A stretch of DNA of 64,000 bases from Notospermus geniculatus (taxonomy: Eukaryota; Nemertea; Pilidiophora; Heteronemertea; Lineidae), in NCBI GenBank assembly GCA_002633025.1, contig NMRB01000624.1, positions 230,458-294,457 of the forward strand, given 5' to 3'. The notes under the pieces were generated by a model. The model was not told the DNA's origin. It made no database searches and saw only the letters and a program-made list of their open reading frames with translations. Made by a program: the position numbers and the translations under genes. Numbering within the stretch: position 1 is the first letter of the stretch; each line of letters opens with the position of its first letter. Positions 1 through 11,926 of the stretch are shown here, piece after piece.

Positions 1-420
1 CCCACTCAGGGGTCAACCATACCGCATGCTCGTTCCAATTTTCTCAGGAAAAGGGGTCATTTTCGGCAGCACTGTTCGGGAAAAAAATTCCCGACAAACA
101 CTTCAAATAGGGGTACTTTGAATGACTTTTCTCCCGAAAAATTCTTTAAAAGGGGGTCAAAAGGTTCTCTTCCCGAAAAAATAATTAAAAGGGGTATGAA
201 AATCCTAGTTTCAATGAAAAAGCTTGTAAAAGGGGGTGAAAATCCTTTGGTTTTTCCAATCACGGAGTCTTAATTGTGTGAAAAATCCCGAAGAAGGGGA
301 GGGGTGAAAATATCTTGGTCCCTTCCATTAGGAGGTCTAATTGGACGAAAAAAGCCCGCAGAAAGGGGTGGAAATTTCCCCTTGGTTCCTCCTTAAGAGG
401 TCCTTTTCAAACTCAGGAAC
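1..420. repeat. Degenerate tandem repeat rich in AAAAGGGGT
   Basis: Units of roughly 50-60 bases recur, each with an AAAAGGGGT-like word followed by TGAAAATC or TCCCGAAAAA. Spacing is irregular and the copies are diverged. It may be the body of an old repeat cut by the window edge. No coding exon is seen here. Confidence 0.45.
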
Positions 421-429
421 AAGGAGTGT

Positions 430-880
430 GGGGGGGGCGCAATGGCTGGGTCAAATAGACCGATGTGACGTTCCCCGTGTGGCGCACGCGATGACGTCAT
501 TTAATGCAGTCAGCCGACTTATAACTAGAAATATAATGACACCTACTAGATACCGACAAGAAAGACACGTCGATTGACGTCAGGCCTATGTTTCATCAAA
601 TGGGGAGCACCATTTGGTAACATGATGACATTTACAGAGCAGACGTGACACCTATAGAGGCTCATTGTTCGAGAGATGCGGTTCACCAAGCACAGCCAAT
701 CACACCTTGAATCGTCATGAATAATAGGTGGCATCTGTGTACTATCAGTTCAAACCCACGCGTATATTCTCACGTGGTCTGCGTGATCGGTGTTCCCTAT
801 TTGACCCAGCCGTTGTGGAGATATCGTTCATAAACCTCGCGCCATTCGAAAGCGGAATGAAGAGTTGTAGGCGTGTATAC
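430..880. repeat. Fragment of a foldback repeat related to 46655-47125
   Basis: Two stretches are shared with the element near 46.7-47.1 kb: a block with ATACCGACAAGAAAGACA, and a block reading through GACCCAGC, a GGAGATAT word and CATAAACCTCGCGCCA. The repeat ends just before the intron remnant in front of the exon at 906. It therefore marks either the left breakpoint of the gene duplication or an insertion in the preceding intron. Confidence 0.5.
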
Positions 881-905
881 GTACCACGGCACCTTTACAT
901 TACAG

Positions 906-3900
906 GTCCTTTTTGATGGTAGGACAAAGAATGCAGACGAGAGTGACATCGCCATCGATGACGTCATCATTGCACCTTGTACGTCACTGACAGGTTCGCA
1001 GCAATCCTACCCAGCAGGCACCTCACGTCCAGGGATCCCTCCCATTGTCTATAGCTGTGACTTCAACACGGATGACTGCTCTGTAGTCAGACGTACTGGT
1101 AACTGGACCGTCATGTCGAAGCCATATCCCGAGAACAAATACAATAGGAATATTCCTCAACACAGGGTACATTCTCAGAGTAAGTTACCTCCCACAACGT
1201 TTACAGTTTCCAACAAGCGATGGTTTAGCTTGCCTGTATTTTTGCCCATCCATCCGTGCTCATCGCCCGGCGCACACTTTTTGTGGTATGGAGTTGCGCG
1301 CAGCACACGAGGCAACTTTCCTTGCTCACTGAAAGTAATTTTGCAGTAAGCAACAAATAAAGTTCCCCGTGTGCGCATACAGCAGCTACCCAGTTGTAAG
1401 GTCTGGTTGTAATTTCAATGGTGAGTAAAATTATTTTGTTGTAAGAATGAGCTCATTGCTTCCAATTAAATGTTTGATTTTCATTGCTCATTGCTGGTGA
1501 TAAACCAGACGCCGTTGTTTTTCTTTGCACACGTTGCAGTGATTTTTGATTGTTGCTCTTTTTGCTGCAATGAGCAATAAATACATAGCCTCGTATGCTG
1601 CAGGAGTTCCCATGCGAACTGGCTACATCAAAAGTTTGGAAGAAAGGTATCAAAGGGGTAGCAATGAAAAAGCCTGACGCCAGTATGCTAAATTATTTAA
1701 ATTAACGATTGATTTTTAGAGAGGGACACATGTATGGAGAAGGTACCGCAAGCAAGTCACCTCACTGACCCGAACAAATCTAAAGCAGCTGTCGGAATAA
1801 GCGGAATGAACTGTTCAAAACTGTGCGAGGCCAAACAGGGTTGTAAAGCTGTGACCTACGTCAAGACGTCCAAGACGTGTTACCATCATTCTGTTATCAC
1901 TGAAACTGATCTCAACTTCGAAGCTTATTGTAGTGACTACTATTATAAGCCACGGGGATGTGCAGCAAGTGGTAAGTCCACAATGTAGGCCTAGCCATCC
2001 TCGACCCCAGGCTCTTTACAAACGCTCCATCCTCGCAACTGTACACGTACAACCGTAAGTGACCTGCGATTCTCGCGGGCATACAATGTAGGCCTACCAG
2101 GCTAAAGTGATGTGCCGCCGAAAGAGTTGTTTTCGGTTTCCACTGAACGGTTCCCGGGCGGTTGTGACTGAGGAAAATGTGATAAAGTGTAATAATTAAA
2201 GCTCTTAATTCCGGAAGTGGTATGCATAATATTCTCTATTCCATCAGAAAAAATATTCCATTTCTTTTCAGCTCGTTATATTTTAACGAATCAAACTGGA
2301 CACTTTGATACTCCTGTAATCACGGTAAGTTTCAGTGTATCAACCTAGCCGATCTTTCCATCATTCTAGCAACTCCGCCGGCAGGGATGGCACCGTCAAG
2401 CATCCCTGTTCGCTAATTCGGCAGTTCATCAGTCCGTTGATTATTATTATGGTCCCTACATTATCAATGTAGTAGGGACCATCTTGATATCACTGGGTAG
2501 GTAGGAAATTCTTCTTTCTTTCATTCTTCTTCCACACTCAATTGGCACACGATTCCAAGAAAACCACTCAATTACTGCAAAATCAAGTAGTACCATCATA
2601 TAGTCAATATTTGTATCCAGGTCTGAAAGGTTAGATAGTTTCAAAAAAATTAACTTACGGTGGTTTTTGAAGACTGTTTTATCCTGAAGTGATGAAGTTA
2701 AATATCTCCCTCAGTTTTTTTGTTTGCTTCGGTCTGGTACGATAGATCCGTATCCAGCTCGACCACTTTGCCCTTCCTCTGATCTCTGAAGACAGTCTCC
2801 CCCTCCCCGCCCGGCCCCTTCCCCGCCAAATCAATATCTGTTATAATCTGATCACATTTCTGATTTGCTATTTCAGCCCTCTAAAGGTAACGTTCACTGT
2901 ATAAGTTTCTACTACCACATGGATCACCCACATACCTCGGTTATTCTTTCCATCCAAGAGATCAGGGGAAACAAGCCCAGTGACTTCTACCAGGCTGGTG
3001 ACTATCATGTGGGTTACTATCCGGAAGAGACATATCGTCCATGGGAACGAGTAAACCTTGACATTGATATTACATCACCATTTCGGGTAAATTATCTTTC
3101 ACACATGTATATCTGTACATGTACTGTACATGTACATCTTATATCAAGATGACAAATATAGGTGTAGGGGAGTTTTCACCAAGCTCCTGTTGCCCGCCGA
3201 ACGCTTCTCCAACTCTTCGGTGGCGATCAGTTAGGAGAAAAATAACGAGCTTGGTCTACCAATCCGGTGGCCGGTTTTCGACGAGCCGGAGGGGACTTTG
3301 GGACAAGGTTGCGATAATATTGTTGGCGTGCCCGTGATATCACTAGCAGTGGTTCCATTGCCGACTAGGTCACGCACCTGTAATGCGTGGCCAATGACTT
3401 TATAAACGCCATTTCGTTGCAGCTTCGTTTCAACACAACGGTTGTCGATTCGTGGGGCGGTGGAAAGAGGACAATGACCGCAATCGATGATATCACAGTC
3501 TATGAAGGCCGGTGTGCTTCTGTGAATCCACTCCGCCCCGTCTCTCACGCAAGTATGGCTAACATACGTTGTCTGATAAAGGTCGTCATATTTTTATTAA
3601 GTCGGGCGCCCGACTTACGAAGAATAAAAATATGATGGATTTTTTCAGCTACCGTACTATCATCAGCAAATTAAACCAATATTTTTGATGTCCTTTCGCA
3701 TTGAAATCAGACATTAAATTTCATTTGACAAGGAAAACGAGCGCCCCCGACTGTGGCAAAAATTCCAGGATCCGCCTCGATATTTCCCTCATAGCGCTGA
3801 TAGATAGAATCAGCCTGATGAGAAGACGGCCTCCATCCGTCCTTTTTAGCTCAGCTGAACAAAGGTCAGCGGAGCTAGTCAAATAGCTATTCAGTGGCGT

Positions 3901-6251
3901 CAGTCGGTCAGTCCATCAGTCCTTCCTTTCATCACTCCATCTGTCCAGCTATTCCCCGCAACGTTTGTAACCGCAAAAGCTAGAGACTCCGAATTTCATC
4001 TGAAGGTAGCCCTTGGTGAACTCTCCTCGGAAAAAACGAGCGCGGTATGGTCTATTGAGCTCTCTTGGGGCGTTTTGCGTAAAATGAATTATCGCAACAT
4101 CTCAGCCCCTATGATAAATATTTAGACAAAAAGTGATGGGATAGATAGCTTGATATTTTCTACATCAGTTCAGAGGGAAGTTAATGTCAGATCTGTCCAC
4201 CAGGGGACGCTATTCAATGAAATACAAAACGGGTATTGAATTTCCCGTGCCAGTTAGGAATACATGTAGCGGGGGGAATCATGGGAAGATTGTGGCTTGT
4301 GGTGAAAATTCAGGTATCTGAAGGCATGACTGCAAAAATACGGCAATTTTAAAACGACGAGAGTCAAAAGCTGCTGTGCCGTAGCCATGCAATTACATGT
4401 ATCCTGATGCCAGACCTGAAGGTGATGGGCCGCTATGTCCGACTGATACGACATGTGTATGTCAATTCATAATTGCTGCCAACACAGGTGGACAGTGAGA
4501 CTCTTTTGCATTCATTTCATTACAAAATCAACCACTGAGAAGGCAGAGTATCAGGTTTTCAGCATGGCGTATGGTGATAATGATCGGGTAATCTACGTAT
4601 TCGTACATGTACTTGTCTCTCTTTTCCCCTGTTTCAACCTCTTGAGTTGGCAGGTCACAGTCAGCTGAGCGCGAGGCCCATGGGCCTCTTGTTTTCTACT
4701 GGGTCTGAATTGATTTGGGCGAAAGGGAGTAAGAAATAAAAGTGGAAAATAGTTGGGATAAAAGTTTTCCAATTTTGAGAAATTTTCTTAAATGACATGA
4801 CATTTGTCAGATTTTTCGGGCGATATTTCTCAAAATGGGAAAAACATTAACCCAAATTGAGAAATCGAAAAATCGAAAAATTCGCGCAAAATGCCAAAAT
4901 TCCCTACTTCTTATTTTCCACTTTTATTTCTTACTCCCTTGGCCGTATCTTTGCAGCCGTGCCAGGTTTTGACTGCCACTTTGACCGGGAAGACCAATGC
5001 CGTGTCAGCTGGAACCGGCCCTGGGACAGGATCCCGAACAGGATTAATTTCTTTGATTATGTACATGGAGGAGACCACAGCAATACATACAGAGGTAGAT
5101 AGTGTTTTAACTCCTTCAGGTCGAAGGCCGAGATAACTCGGCATCAGTGGGGGGCCCGACACCACCGCTTTCTTTTGCTCATAACTCAGTTATTATTGGT
5201 CCGATTGAGCTGAAATTAGGTGCAAATGAAAGAGAATTAAATTCTACACAAGTTGAGCCCCTTTTCGCGCGCCTTTGCCGAAAATATAGCACGAGTTTAG
5301 CGACATTTTTTTCAAAAATCGAGCAAAAATACTTTCGAATTGGCTGTGTCGCTGGGATTGACGTTGTTGGAAAGGGCTTCGTTGAGGACCAAAATAACGG
5401 GCGTGGTCCTGTCTACTTCAAAGTCATGTACGGTCAAGGAGCTACAGCAAAATTACTAGCACCATGTCGGACCCCCTGCAAAACGACAGTGTTTTCCAAT
5501 AATGACGCGACCTCAGAGTTAAGCTGGGACTCGAGTACCAAAGAGGAAGAACTACATGTAAATCCCAACGATCTTATCGTTCACGTTACGACATGCATGT
5601 ATTTTCATTCACTTTCTCTGCAGGTTACCAATTTATGGCCGATGCGTTCTGGAGGCGAAAGCAGCTCTTTGACCGGGTATCCATCGTGGTTCCCGTCAAT
5701 GACCGCGGCTGGTGCTTCTCGGTAGCCTACCTTTTCGTAAAAGATGGCACATTATCCATCATGATCGTCAAGGAAGGCGATACCACCCCTAGCCAGGCTC
5801 TGCAGACTGTTTCTGGGAGGTTCAAGGACGAGTGGAGAACAACACAAGTCTACATACAGTCGGACAGGCCATTTAAGGTTCGATTGGTTCACTTTCTCAC
5901 AAATATTCTTAAAACCCTTTTGGTAGATGTCCATTATGCACAGAAAAAAATCGATCTCATCTCGAGATAAAATGATTCTCCAACTCTTGTCCCTAAAATG
6001 AGTTTCTTTTGCTACTCGAATCTATGTATTTTTAGTACTCAGGTGGACGAACTGGGTCTCCACTTGAGATGACATTGTCTCCAACTAGTTAAGGAGGCAA
6101 GGATTCTCAGCTGCACCTGTATGACCCATTATCTTAATTTTTTCAGGTGCTGCTTCGCGGTCACACCGGAACCACGGACATGTCGCTTGTCGGCTTTGAT
6201 GATGTTGCTATAATCAGAGGACGGTGCAACACCTGCGAAGCGGAAACATAA
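906..6251 (+). CDS. Multi-MAM-domain secreted protein, 3' part (paralogue of the astacin-MAM gene), partial
   Basis: Eight exons with good AG/GT borders splice in one frame: 906-1179, 1720-1971, 2272-2324, 2877-3086, 3423-3552, 4957-5094, 5624-5877, 6147-6251 (TAA 6249-6251). In order they encode the end of a MAM domain (AIDDVIIAPC), the start of a second MAM (CDFNTDDC), a cysteine-rich PAN/apple-like exon, the rest of the second MAM, a complete third MAM and a short tail. No transmembrane segment follows, so the product is probably secreted. MAM domains mediate protein-protein contacts in proteases and adhesion proteins. Every exon has exactly the same length and phase as its partner in the gene at 12527-26533. 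The 5' exons lie outside the window or are lost. The donor after 3552 is GTATGG, weaker than GTAAGT in the other copy. No stop or frameshift is seen, so it may be functional. Confidence 0.85.
2449..2482. repeat. Small perfect hairpin in intron
   Basis: ATGGTCCCTACATT is followed after a few bases by its reverse complement. It lies in a stretch (about 2449-2828) that is absent at the same place in the paralogous intron near 21555, so it belongs to an insertion specific to this gene copy. Confidence 0.5.
4725..4939. repeat. Inverted-repeat element (GGGAGTAAGAAATAAAAG family), copy 1
   Basis: Starts GGGAGTAAGAAATAAAAG and ends with the reverse complement CTTTTATTTCTTACTCCC. The interior is AT-rich and largely self-complementary (TTCTCAAAATGGGAAAA type words). 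The paralogous intron near 23050 lacks it, so it inserted after the gene duplication. It ends about 18 bases before the splice acceptor of the exon at 4957. Confidence 0.8.
5108..5517. repeat. Insertion specific to gene copy 1 (intron)
   Basis: Between 5094 and 5624 this intron carries about 400 bases that are missing in the paralogous intron, which passes directly from a TTTTAA word to AAGCTGGG (near 23220). Long terminal repeats were not obvious to me. An open reading frame runs through part of it, but it shows no recognisable protein motif. Confidence 0.45.
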
Positions 6252-6537
6252 ATTAAGGTCCCGGTTCACTAGATGTTACCGTCATTATCCTCCAGAAAAT
6301 TGTTAGGCTAATTGCACTTTCCATGACACATTGGAAAATGGTCGAAAAGAACATCAAATGTTTTGTATCACTGGAAAGAATTCCGCGTTCATATGCCAAA
6401 TGGTCTTACGGACACTGTATGCGGCCTGATCACTAGGCCAAATTAATTCTCTGGAACGGATCTTAAAGTTGCTTTTGAACCCATTTTAATATCTTGTATT
6501 CTAGAATGTTTTATTGTCATCCTGCTGTCTGTACATT

Positions 6538-6662
6538 GTTTTAGTTTGCAATGTGTTCGTGTTTTAGTTTGCAATGTGTTCGTGTAAATATGTATCTTTT
6601 ATTCTCCAGTATTGGAGGTAAATTAATAATAATAACTGATAATAATAATAATAATAATAATA
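6538..6662. repeat. 23-bp tandem duplication and (AAT)n microsatellite in 3' flank
   Basis: GTTTTAGTTTGCAATGTGTT is present twice head-to-tail at about 6538-6586. An imperfect AAT/ATA run follows at about 6625-6662. Just beyond, at 6660-6720, are two units of the ACGCTTCAAATCTCTTTCTC minisatellite, also present after the second gene copy at 26.76-26.86 kb. Confidence 0.7.
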
Positions 6663-6854
6663 CGCTTCAAATCTTTCTCAAATTGATATAACGCTTCATA
6701 TCTCTTTCTCGGGTTTATACACTGAAGCCCCAATGGGCCCGGAATCTGAATTTCCAAAAAAATTGGATGAACAATTTGATCGTGTACAGAGGGCAGAAGT
6801 GTCAACAGCACGCAACAACACAAGTCATTTCTGAATCACATCTTATTGCTTGAT

Positions 6855-8018
6855 CTATTTGGCACATTTCTTCTTCGGTTTCGTCTTTTTAAATTTATTT
6901 TTCGATTTATCTCCTACCGCTTCCGAGGATTGTTGTTTATCATCATCAACTTCCGGCTTCGATGCATCGCCTACTTCCGGTCTAGAAGAGGTAGTTCTTT
7001 TACTTGGATCTTTAAGCGAACTGATCAATTCACTGAAGGTCATCCTACTTTGAAGGTCTTGATATTTCGTAACTGCTCGTTTTCTGGGCCCACGCCGTTT
7101 TAGAAATTTAGATGGGTCCGTGAATGCCCGTGACCTGACATCTTTCGTGAGAGGGGCTGAATGTCGCCCATCTTTGTCGACATCTTCTTCCGTTGCGATT
7201 GCATCTATGCCTTCATTAATGATTTTATTTCTCATGAAGTGTGAATATGAAAAATGTTTTTCGCCTTCTACCGGGTTAAGGCATGAACCACCGTCGCCAG
7301 CAGCCGTCTCATCAAATGGTGGCACCACGGGGGAGGGATCATGGGTTGGCGATTCCACGTGTTCTGGGTTTGGTGTCAACGGCCGAGTTGCAGGACGTTC
7401 GATCATACTCGGTTGGGTTTCTTCGCAAAATCTCTCCTCGAATCCAGTGTTCGCATCGATAGGTGGGAAGTACAACTGACTTTCCTTATCATTGTCATCC
7501 TCAGCATCATTACCAAGCAAATCAAGCAATTCGCCATTCGAGTCGAAGGAGAGGCGATAGTGATCGTGGGGAATGGGACGTTTTCCTTCGAAATGTTTCG
7601 GAAAGTGTGTAATTCTTTCCGGTTTGTGTGTTTTCATTTTTTCTCGCACAAGGCGCTTTGGCCTCAACTGCTGATTTGGCACAGTTCGCAAATACCGCAA
7701 CTCCTCCAATTTAGGAAGTTTCAGAACGCCACCTCCCGGTGTCCGCGAAGACGAATCCTGGAATTCAACTATCTCATCGGCGACACTCGCATCAATTGGT
7801 CGACCACCAGAATTTCTGAACATTTCTTTCAGTCGTGGTTGCTGTTCGTTGAAATAGATGTCGTGAATTTCTTGCTGAATCTTTCCCAGATTTCTCCGCA
7901 GCTCGATGTCGTAGTTATCTAACTGCCGCTTAAGTGCGCATGCGAAGACCTGATTCTTGCGATGGACTTTCAGCATCCGTTCGCTGTGCGAGACGAGGTC
8001 GAGGTTTGGGCCGGACAT
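6855..8018 (-). CDS. Uncharacterised 387-residue protein, single coding exon
   Basis: An intact open frame of 387 codons, ATG 8016-8018 to stop 6855-6857. A pyrimidine-rich tract and CAG lie about a dozen bases upstream of the ATG on this strand, so the first exon is probably 5' UTR joined here by splicing. I do not recognise the protein. The first ~65 residues are charged and probably helical (LKRQLDNYDIELRRNLGKIQ). The middle is proline- and acid-rich and likely disordered. A short conserved-looking piece (KYQDLQSRMTFSELISSL) lies near residue 320, and the tail is lysine-rich (KKTKPKKK), suggesting a nuclear or nucleic-acid-binding role by inference only. No signal peptide or membrane segment. 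Codon-like composition and the length make a chance frame unlikely. It converges on the MAM gene ending at 6251. Confidence 0.7.
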   Translation of the reverse strand: MSGPNLDLVSHSERMLKVHRKNQVFACALKRQLDNYDIELRRNLGKIQQEIHDIYFNEQQPRLKEMFRNSGGRPIDASVADEIVEFQDSSSRTPGGGVLKLPKLEELRYLRTVPNQQLRPKRLVREKMKTHKPERITHFPKHFEGKRPIPHDHYRLSFDSNGELLDLLGNDAEDDNDKESQLYFPPIDANTGFEERFCEETQPSMIERPATRPLTPNPEHVESPTHDPSPVVPPFDETAAGDGGSCLNPVEGEKHFSYSHFMRNKIINEGIDAIATEEDVDKDGRHSAPLTKDVRSRAFTDPSKFLKRRGPRKRAVTKYQDLQSRMTFSELISSLKDPSKRTTSSRPEVGDASKPEVDDDKQQSSEAVGDKSKNKFKKTKPKKKCAK

Positions 8019-8229
8019 TTTGGGACTCTGAAATGGTACGGAAGAAAAATTTCAGTGAACTTTTGAAAAATAAAAAAGGAGGGTAATGTAGTACATACGT
8101 AACGTTACATGTACATGTGAAGCTCTACAGAAACGAGTGTGAAATAAGCCCTGGCCTGGTCTTTTGCCTTAAGAAACTGGACTCTACAAATGATTTTAAA
8201 GGACCACGGTATGCGATATCTAATGGGGA

Positions 8230-8430
8230 ATTGCCGACGTAGAGGGAGCCACCTAACGGCAGCAAAATGAACTACAAATATCCATTACAAAATATGTAGG
8301 GCCTACGTGGTAATTCGGGTCAATTCGCCGACAACGTACATGTAGTTAGTCCCTCGGGTTGGAGAGTGGCGCGGTGGCGCCGGCTGTCGAGAAAAGTGGC
8401 AATACCGGGCTCCTTTGACAGTCGAAAAAA
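8230..8430 (-). repeat. Dispersed repeat (copy of 56655-56815, inverted)
   Basis: Contains GCCGACGTAGAGGGAGCCAC and GAGAGTGGCGCGGTGGCGCC. The reverse complement of the same order of words occurs at about 56655-56815. No inverted termini were clear. Confidence 0.55.
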
Positions 8431-9560
8431 ATAGGGCCATGCTTCATCTTCGATTATAACGGTTTCTCCATGCCAAGAAAATATAGTTTGCCGACAGGAA
8501 AGTGATTTATGTACCGGTACCGCTCTTTTTCAACACGGTCAAAAATTCATAAGCGAATTGTGATGATATTGACGATGCACGAAGAACGCATCATTCATCA
8601 ACTTAATGTCCATCTATGGTTCCAATTCTATCGAGCATGTCGATTTTGTTCAATAAGAAAGACAGTTGATTTCTCATAAATGTAATTGTGGTTGAAGAAG
8701 AAACGAGATGGCGAGAGGATACGAATTAATTTCCTACATGTAGCTGAGAAATTTCATCTATCTCGGTTTTCATTAAGAGGAGGAAGCTTTTTTAAACGTT
8801 CAAAAACTTTACTGACTTTGAGGAAAAACTGATAGAAGCAAAATAATCCTGTCGTTATTTTTGCGTGACCGATCGGAAATAATTCATCGTTTGGCAAAAT
8901 CGAAATTTATACTCACCGTAATTTACCCTTGGTTGTCAAGACGATCTAAAATGGTACAATGAATGGTTCATCTCCATCGAGCAGTATGCGTAACTTCATG
9001 CGTATATTAAGTCAACAAGACAATTCTTGCAGGTGAAGCACGTACAGCGACAGAAATTTTGTAGACATCAACAACAATCTAAAATGTTCTGAAAATCGTC
9101 CAAGCACTCGCACGTAGTGGTAGCGCGGGGTTAGCCTATGCGTGAACAACTGTGGTACACACTGAAGGATCGCCCAATGCCACTGTGAAAAACGCAAGTG
9201 GAGAGGACAGGGTAAACACGCCGCGCACATTTACACAAAGCGAGAAAAACATTTACACTGCACATGGAATTAATGCTTGAAAAGGGGTAGGCCTACCTAC
9301 CGAAGAGAGAGTAGCTTCTCTGCTTCCGGCCATTCCATGGGCATGGAGCAGATGCTGCGAATTTATTGTCCTCAGCCAGGATCAACTAACACGTATAATT
9401 TATGTATAGGCATGAATGCATGCAGTTTAAAGTTATCGCTACAGCTAGGCCTACATGTAGGCACACACAGACAAATAACCTCAGACGCGTTTGACACAGC
9501 CTTATCTGCTTATTTGAAAAGGTAGAGCCGCAAAACTTTCCAGTGTGCACCTGATGGCTG
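8431..9560. other. No gene seen (8.43-9.56 kb)
   Basis: AT-rich intergenic DNA upstream of the 387-residue gene. It may hold that gene's 5' UTR exon and promoter, but I cannot point to a specific site. Short open frames here have no recognisable motif. Confidence 0.4.
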
Positions 9561-9565
9561 CCATA

Positions 9566-9785
9566 TGGATTTTGGTTATGATCCGATATTCAACATGGCT
9601 GCCAGGCGGACATCTTGGATTTCGTATTCCGGACTCTAACTACCGAACGGTTTGCCCAATCGATTTCACTCTTGCGTAGTGCGGAGGGGGTTAGGGGAGG
9701 TGCCCTATCGATTTTGGTTGCGATCCGATAATCAATATGGCCGCCAGGTAGACATCTTTGATTTCGTATTCCGGACTACTGACGC
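9566..9785 (+). repeat. Tandem duplication, period about 142 bp
   Basis: A block beginning ATTTTGGTTATGATCCGATA and containing GGACATCTTGGATTTCGTAT recurs about 142 bases later with scattered changes (ATGGCCGCCAGGTAGACATC). Confidence 0.6.
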
Positions 9786-10306
9786 CTATCCAGAAGGTTT
9801 TCAATGAATTGACGACCGATCTGGGGCATTACGATCTTCTCGATTATGTTATGTCTAGTTTTTCCTGATTTGACACCATTACTTGCAACCATGGGGTAAA
9901 TTCGGATAAAAAACTGTCTTTCGCCATTCTGAAACTGATGATGGTAGTCAGACTAGTCACCAATTCTTTACTGATGTATCTGATGAGACTCCATTATACC
10001 AGAAATATATTTCTGATTATACCGGTATTAGGCCTACGGGTTTTAGGTTCGCCAAGGAACACCAGGGTCCAAATTCGGTGTGATCGGATATGAAATACGG
10101 CCATCAATGGCCAATGAAAAATGTCCTAATACCATCATTCCCTAACAACTGTGACGATTAGAAGCAGGTGTTCTAGCATAGTTCTCCTTTCTCTGATGTG
10201 CCACAGCTTGAAAAACAGGGAAGAAAACCATCACATGAGCCATCATTGCAGAATCACTTCTCCAGGACTGTTGAAATCTTTACTTTGACTTTGGCCTCCA
10301 AACTAT

Positions 10307-10425
10307 GGGCCGTATTCACAGGTCATACTTTATCCTAAAGTATAGCTTTAGTTAAACTTCCTCAATGCTTGAAGCATTGACAAAAGTAAGACTTTAATGA
10401 AAGTGTGATCCGTGAATACGGCCCT
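10307..10425. repeat. Inverted-repeat element with GGGCCGTATTCACAG termini
   Basis: GGGCCGTATTCACAGGTCAT is mirrored by ATCCGTGAATACGGCCCT. The interior is also partly self-complementary around TCCTCAATGCTTGAAGCATTG. About 120 bp, MITE-like. Confidence 0.7.
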
Positions 10426-10429
10426 GAGT

Positions 10430-10850
10430 AACTCAAAGTTAACCCCTAGAGCTAGAGGTTAACATAATTCTAGTACATTTTGTAATGCATTTGTGGAACA
10501 AAATGGTTGCAGGTGTGAAGGGAAAGAATGTCCTAGGAAAAACTGTCCGGGGAACAAAAGATACTATTGTTATATTCTAATCTCTGACTATTGGTTTCTA
10601 CACCCATGCCGCTTAATCCGTCATTCAACAATAGAAGTGGACACTTTTGACAGGGGGACACTATTTACTGCTACACCTGTTCAGGTTAACCTAACTCCAG
10701 AGTTACGTTTAAGTAAAATTTCATAGTTTACCTAGAGTTTACTCCGGGTTAACCCTAGAGTAACTTTACTCCTGTGCAGAGGTCAATTCTAGGGTTAAAG
10801 CTAGCCCTTAACCCAGAGTTTACTCAAACATTTGACCTCACCCAATGAGG
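10430..10850. repeat. Compound repeat: GTTAAC-rich inverted element containing a GTGTAA-GGAAAGAATG element
   Basis: The outer stretches read GAGTAACTCAAAGTTAACCC and end with TTAACCCAGAGTTTACTC, roughly mirrored. Inside, about 10500-10690, lies a repeat with GGAAAGAATGTCC, CGTCATTCAACAATAGAAGT and a TACACCTG end. That repeat recurs at 55908-56085 and in part at 42788-42915 and 43745-43820. One repeat nested in another is the simplest reading. Confidence 0.5.
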
Positions 10851-11632
10851 AAAATGGCCCTGGTCATTACACTTCAAAGTTTTAAGATTTGAAATCAGTC
10901 ATCAAAGAAAGCAATAGGTATGCTTCCGGCAAATTTCCGTCTTTAATGTCCTTCATCAGCAAACAGGGAGGAATGATGAACAAAATTGTTTAATTAGGGT
11001 TTAAAAACAAAAGTAGCCTGTTGGTGAGGCTGTGATAATGATGATATAACCTAGTTGTTTAAAATATCATCACATGTAATTCATGTGTGATAACATAAAG
11101 GATTTTCTTTTAATATGGTAATGGTTTATTCCTAACTTCACTTTCAATTAATTACATACCGGAATTGTGCCAGATACCTCGGCCAATATTCTATACAACT
11201 CGTGACGATATGAAGTTCATACCAATTACATTGTACAAGGGGCATCTTTTTATCTCCCAAACACAGTGTCCGACTCGTCATCGTCGTTCTCTTAATGATA
11301 TTTACAAAGAACTTGCGGAGCACTTACCTCACTTAGTTATATTTTGTTAGCAACGTTCAGGAGTACTTCACCATTGGGGATGATCGGCTGAGCAAAGAAT
11401 GGCTGATGCCAAAACACCTGATAGGACGAAAGGAGATGTTCATACGTTTCATTTCAATACAAATACTTCATCCACTTGTCGCATCTAGAAGATGCATGAA
11501 GTTTCAAAACTCAGTCTCTGAACTCAGTTAAATGGCTTCAGCCTTTTGTCTGCAAAGATTGCACACGTGTGTTTCCCCGATCATGATATGACGTCACGAC
11601 TTATGTCCGACTACTAGTATTCTATGCAGATA

Positions 11633-11781
11633 GGGATGTTTAGAAATCAAACGATAAACGTAAACTTTACGACAACGTTATTTTTCATACTATACATTAA
11701 GCAGATTTTATATTGCATTTTCGGTACAAAAATAACGTTGTCGTTAATGTTTACGATCATCGTTTGATTTCTAAACCTCCC
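11633..11781. repeat. MITE, GGAGGTTTAGAAATCAAACG family, copy 1
   Basis: Flanked by TA on both sides. Termini GGGATGTTTAGAAATCAAAC and GTTTGATTTCTAAACCTCCC are inverted, with inner inverted AACGTTATTTTT / AAAAATAACGTTGTCG. About 150 bp. Other copies: 23287-24228 (interrupted), 42192-42350, 44940-45083. Confidence 0.8.
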
Positions 11782-11926
11782 TATTATCGAAAAAGAAACT
11801 TAACTGAAAACTCTGTTATCAGGTACAGAAAGGCATGCCACTATAGTTCTTTGTCAATGCAACAGCCTTTCAAATAAATCTATGGTCTTGACAAGAGATA
11901 AAGTAGTCTAAGGGTTTCAAATAATA

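Noticed and set aside
1-420. CRISPR-like or telomeric array
   Set aside because: Units are irregular and diverged and the organism is eukaryotic; it is a degenerate tandem repeat.
906-6251. The first MAM copy as a pseudogene
   Set aside because: All eight exons keep length, phase and usable splice sites, with no stop; only the 5' part is out of view.
7120-7922. Long plus-strand frames opposite the 387-residue gene
   Set aside because: Shadow frames of the minus-strand gene; the minus frame is longer, continuous and has a start with a splice acceptor.
9012-9525. Short frames of 70-80 codons on both strands
   Set aside because: No motif, no splice support, within ordinary intergenic DNA.
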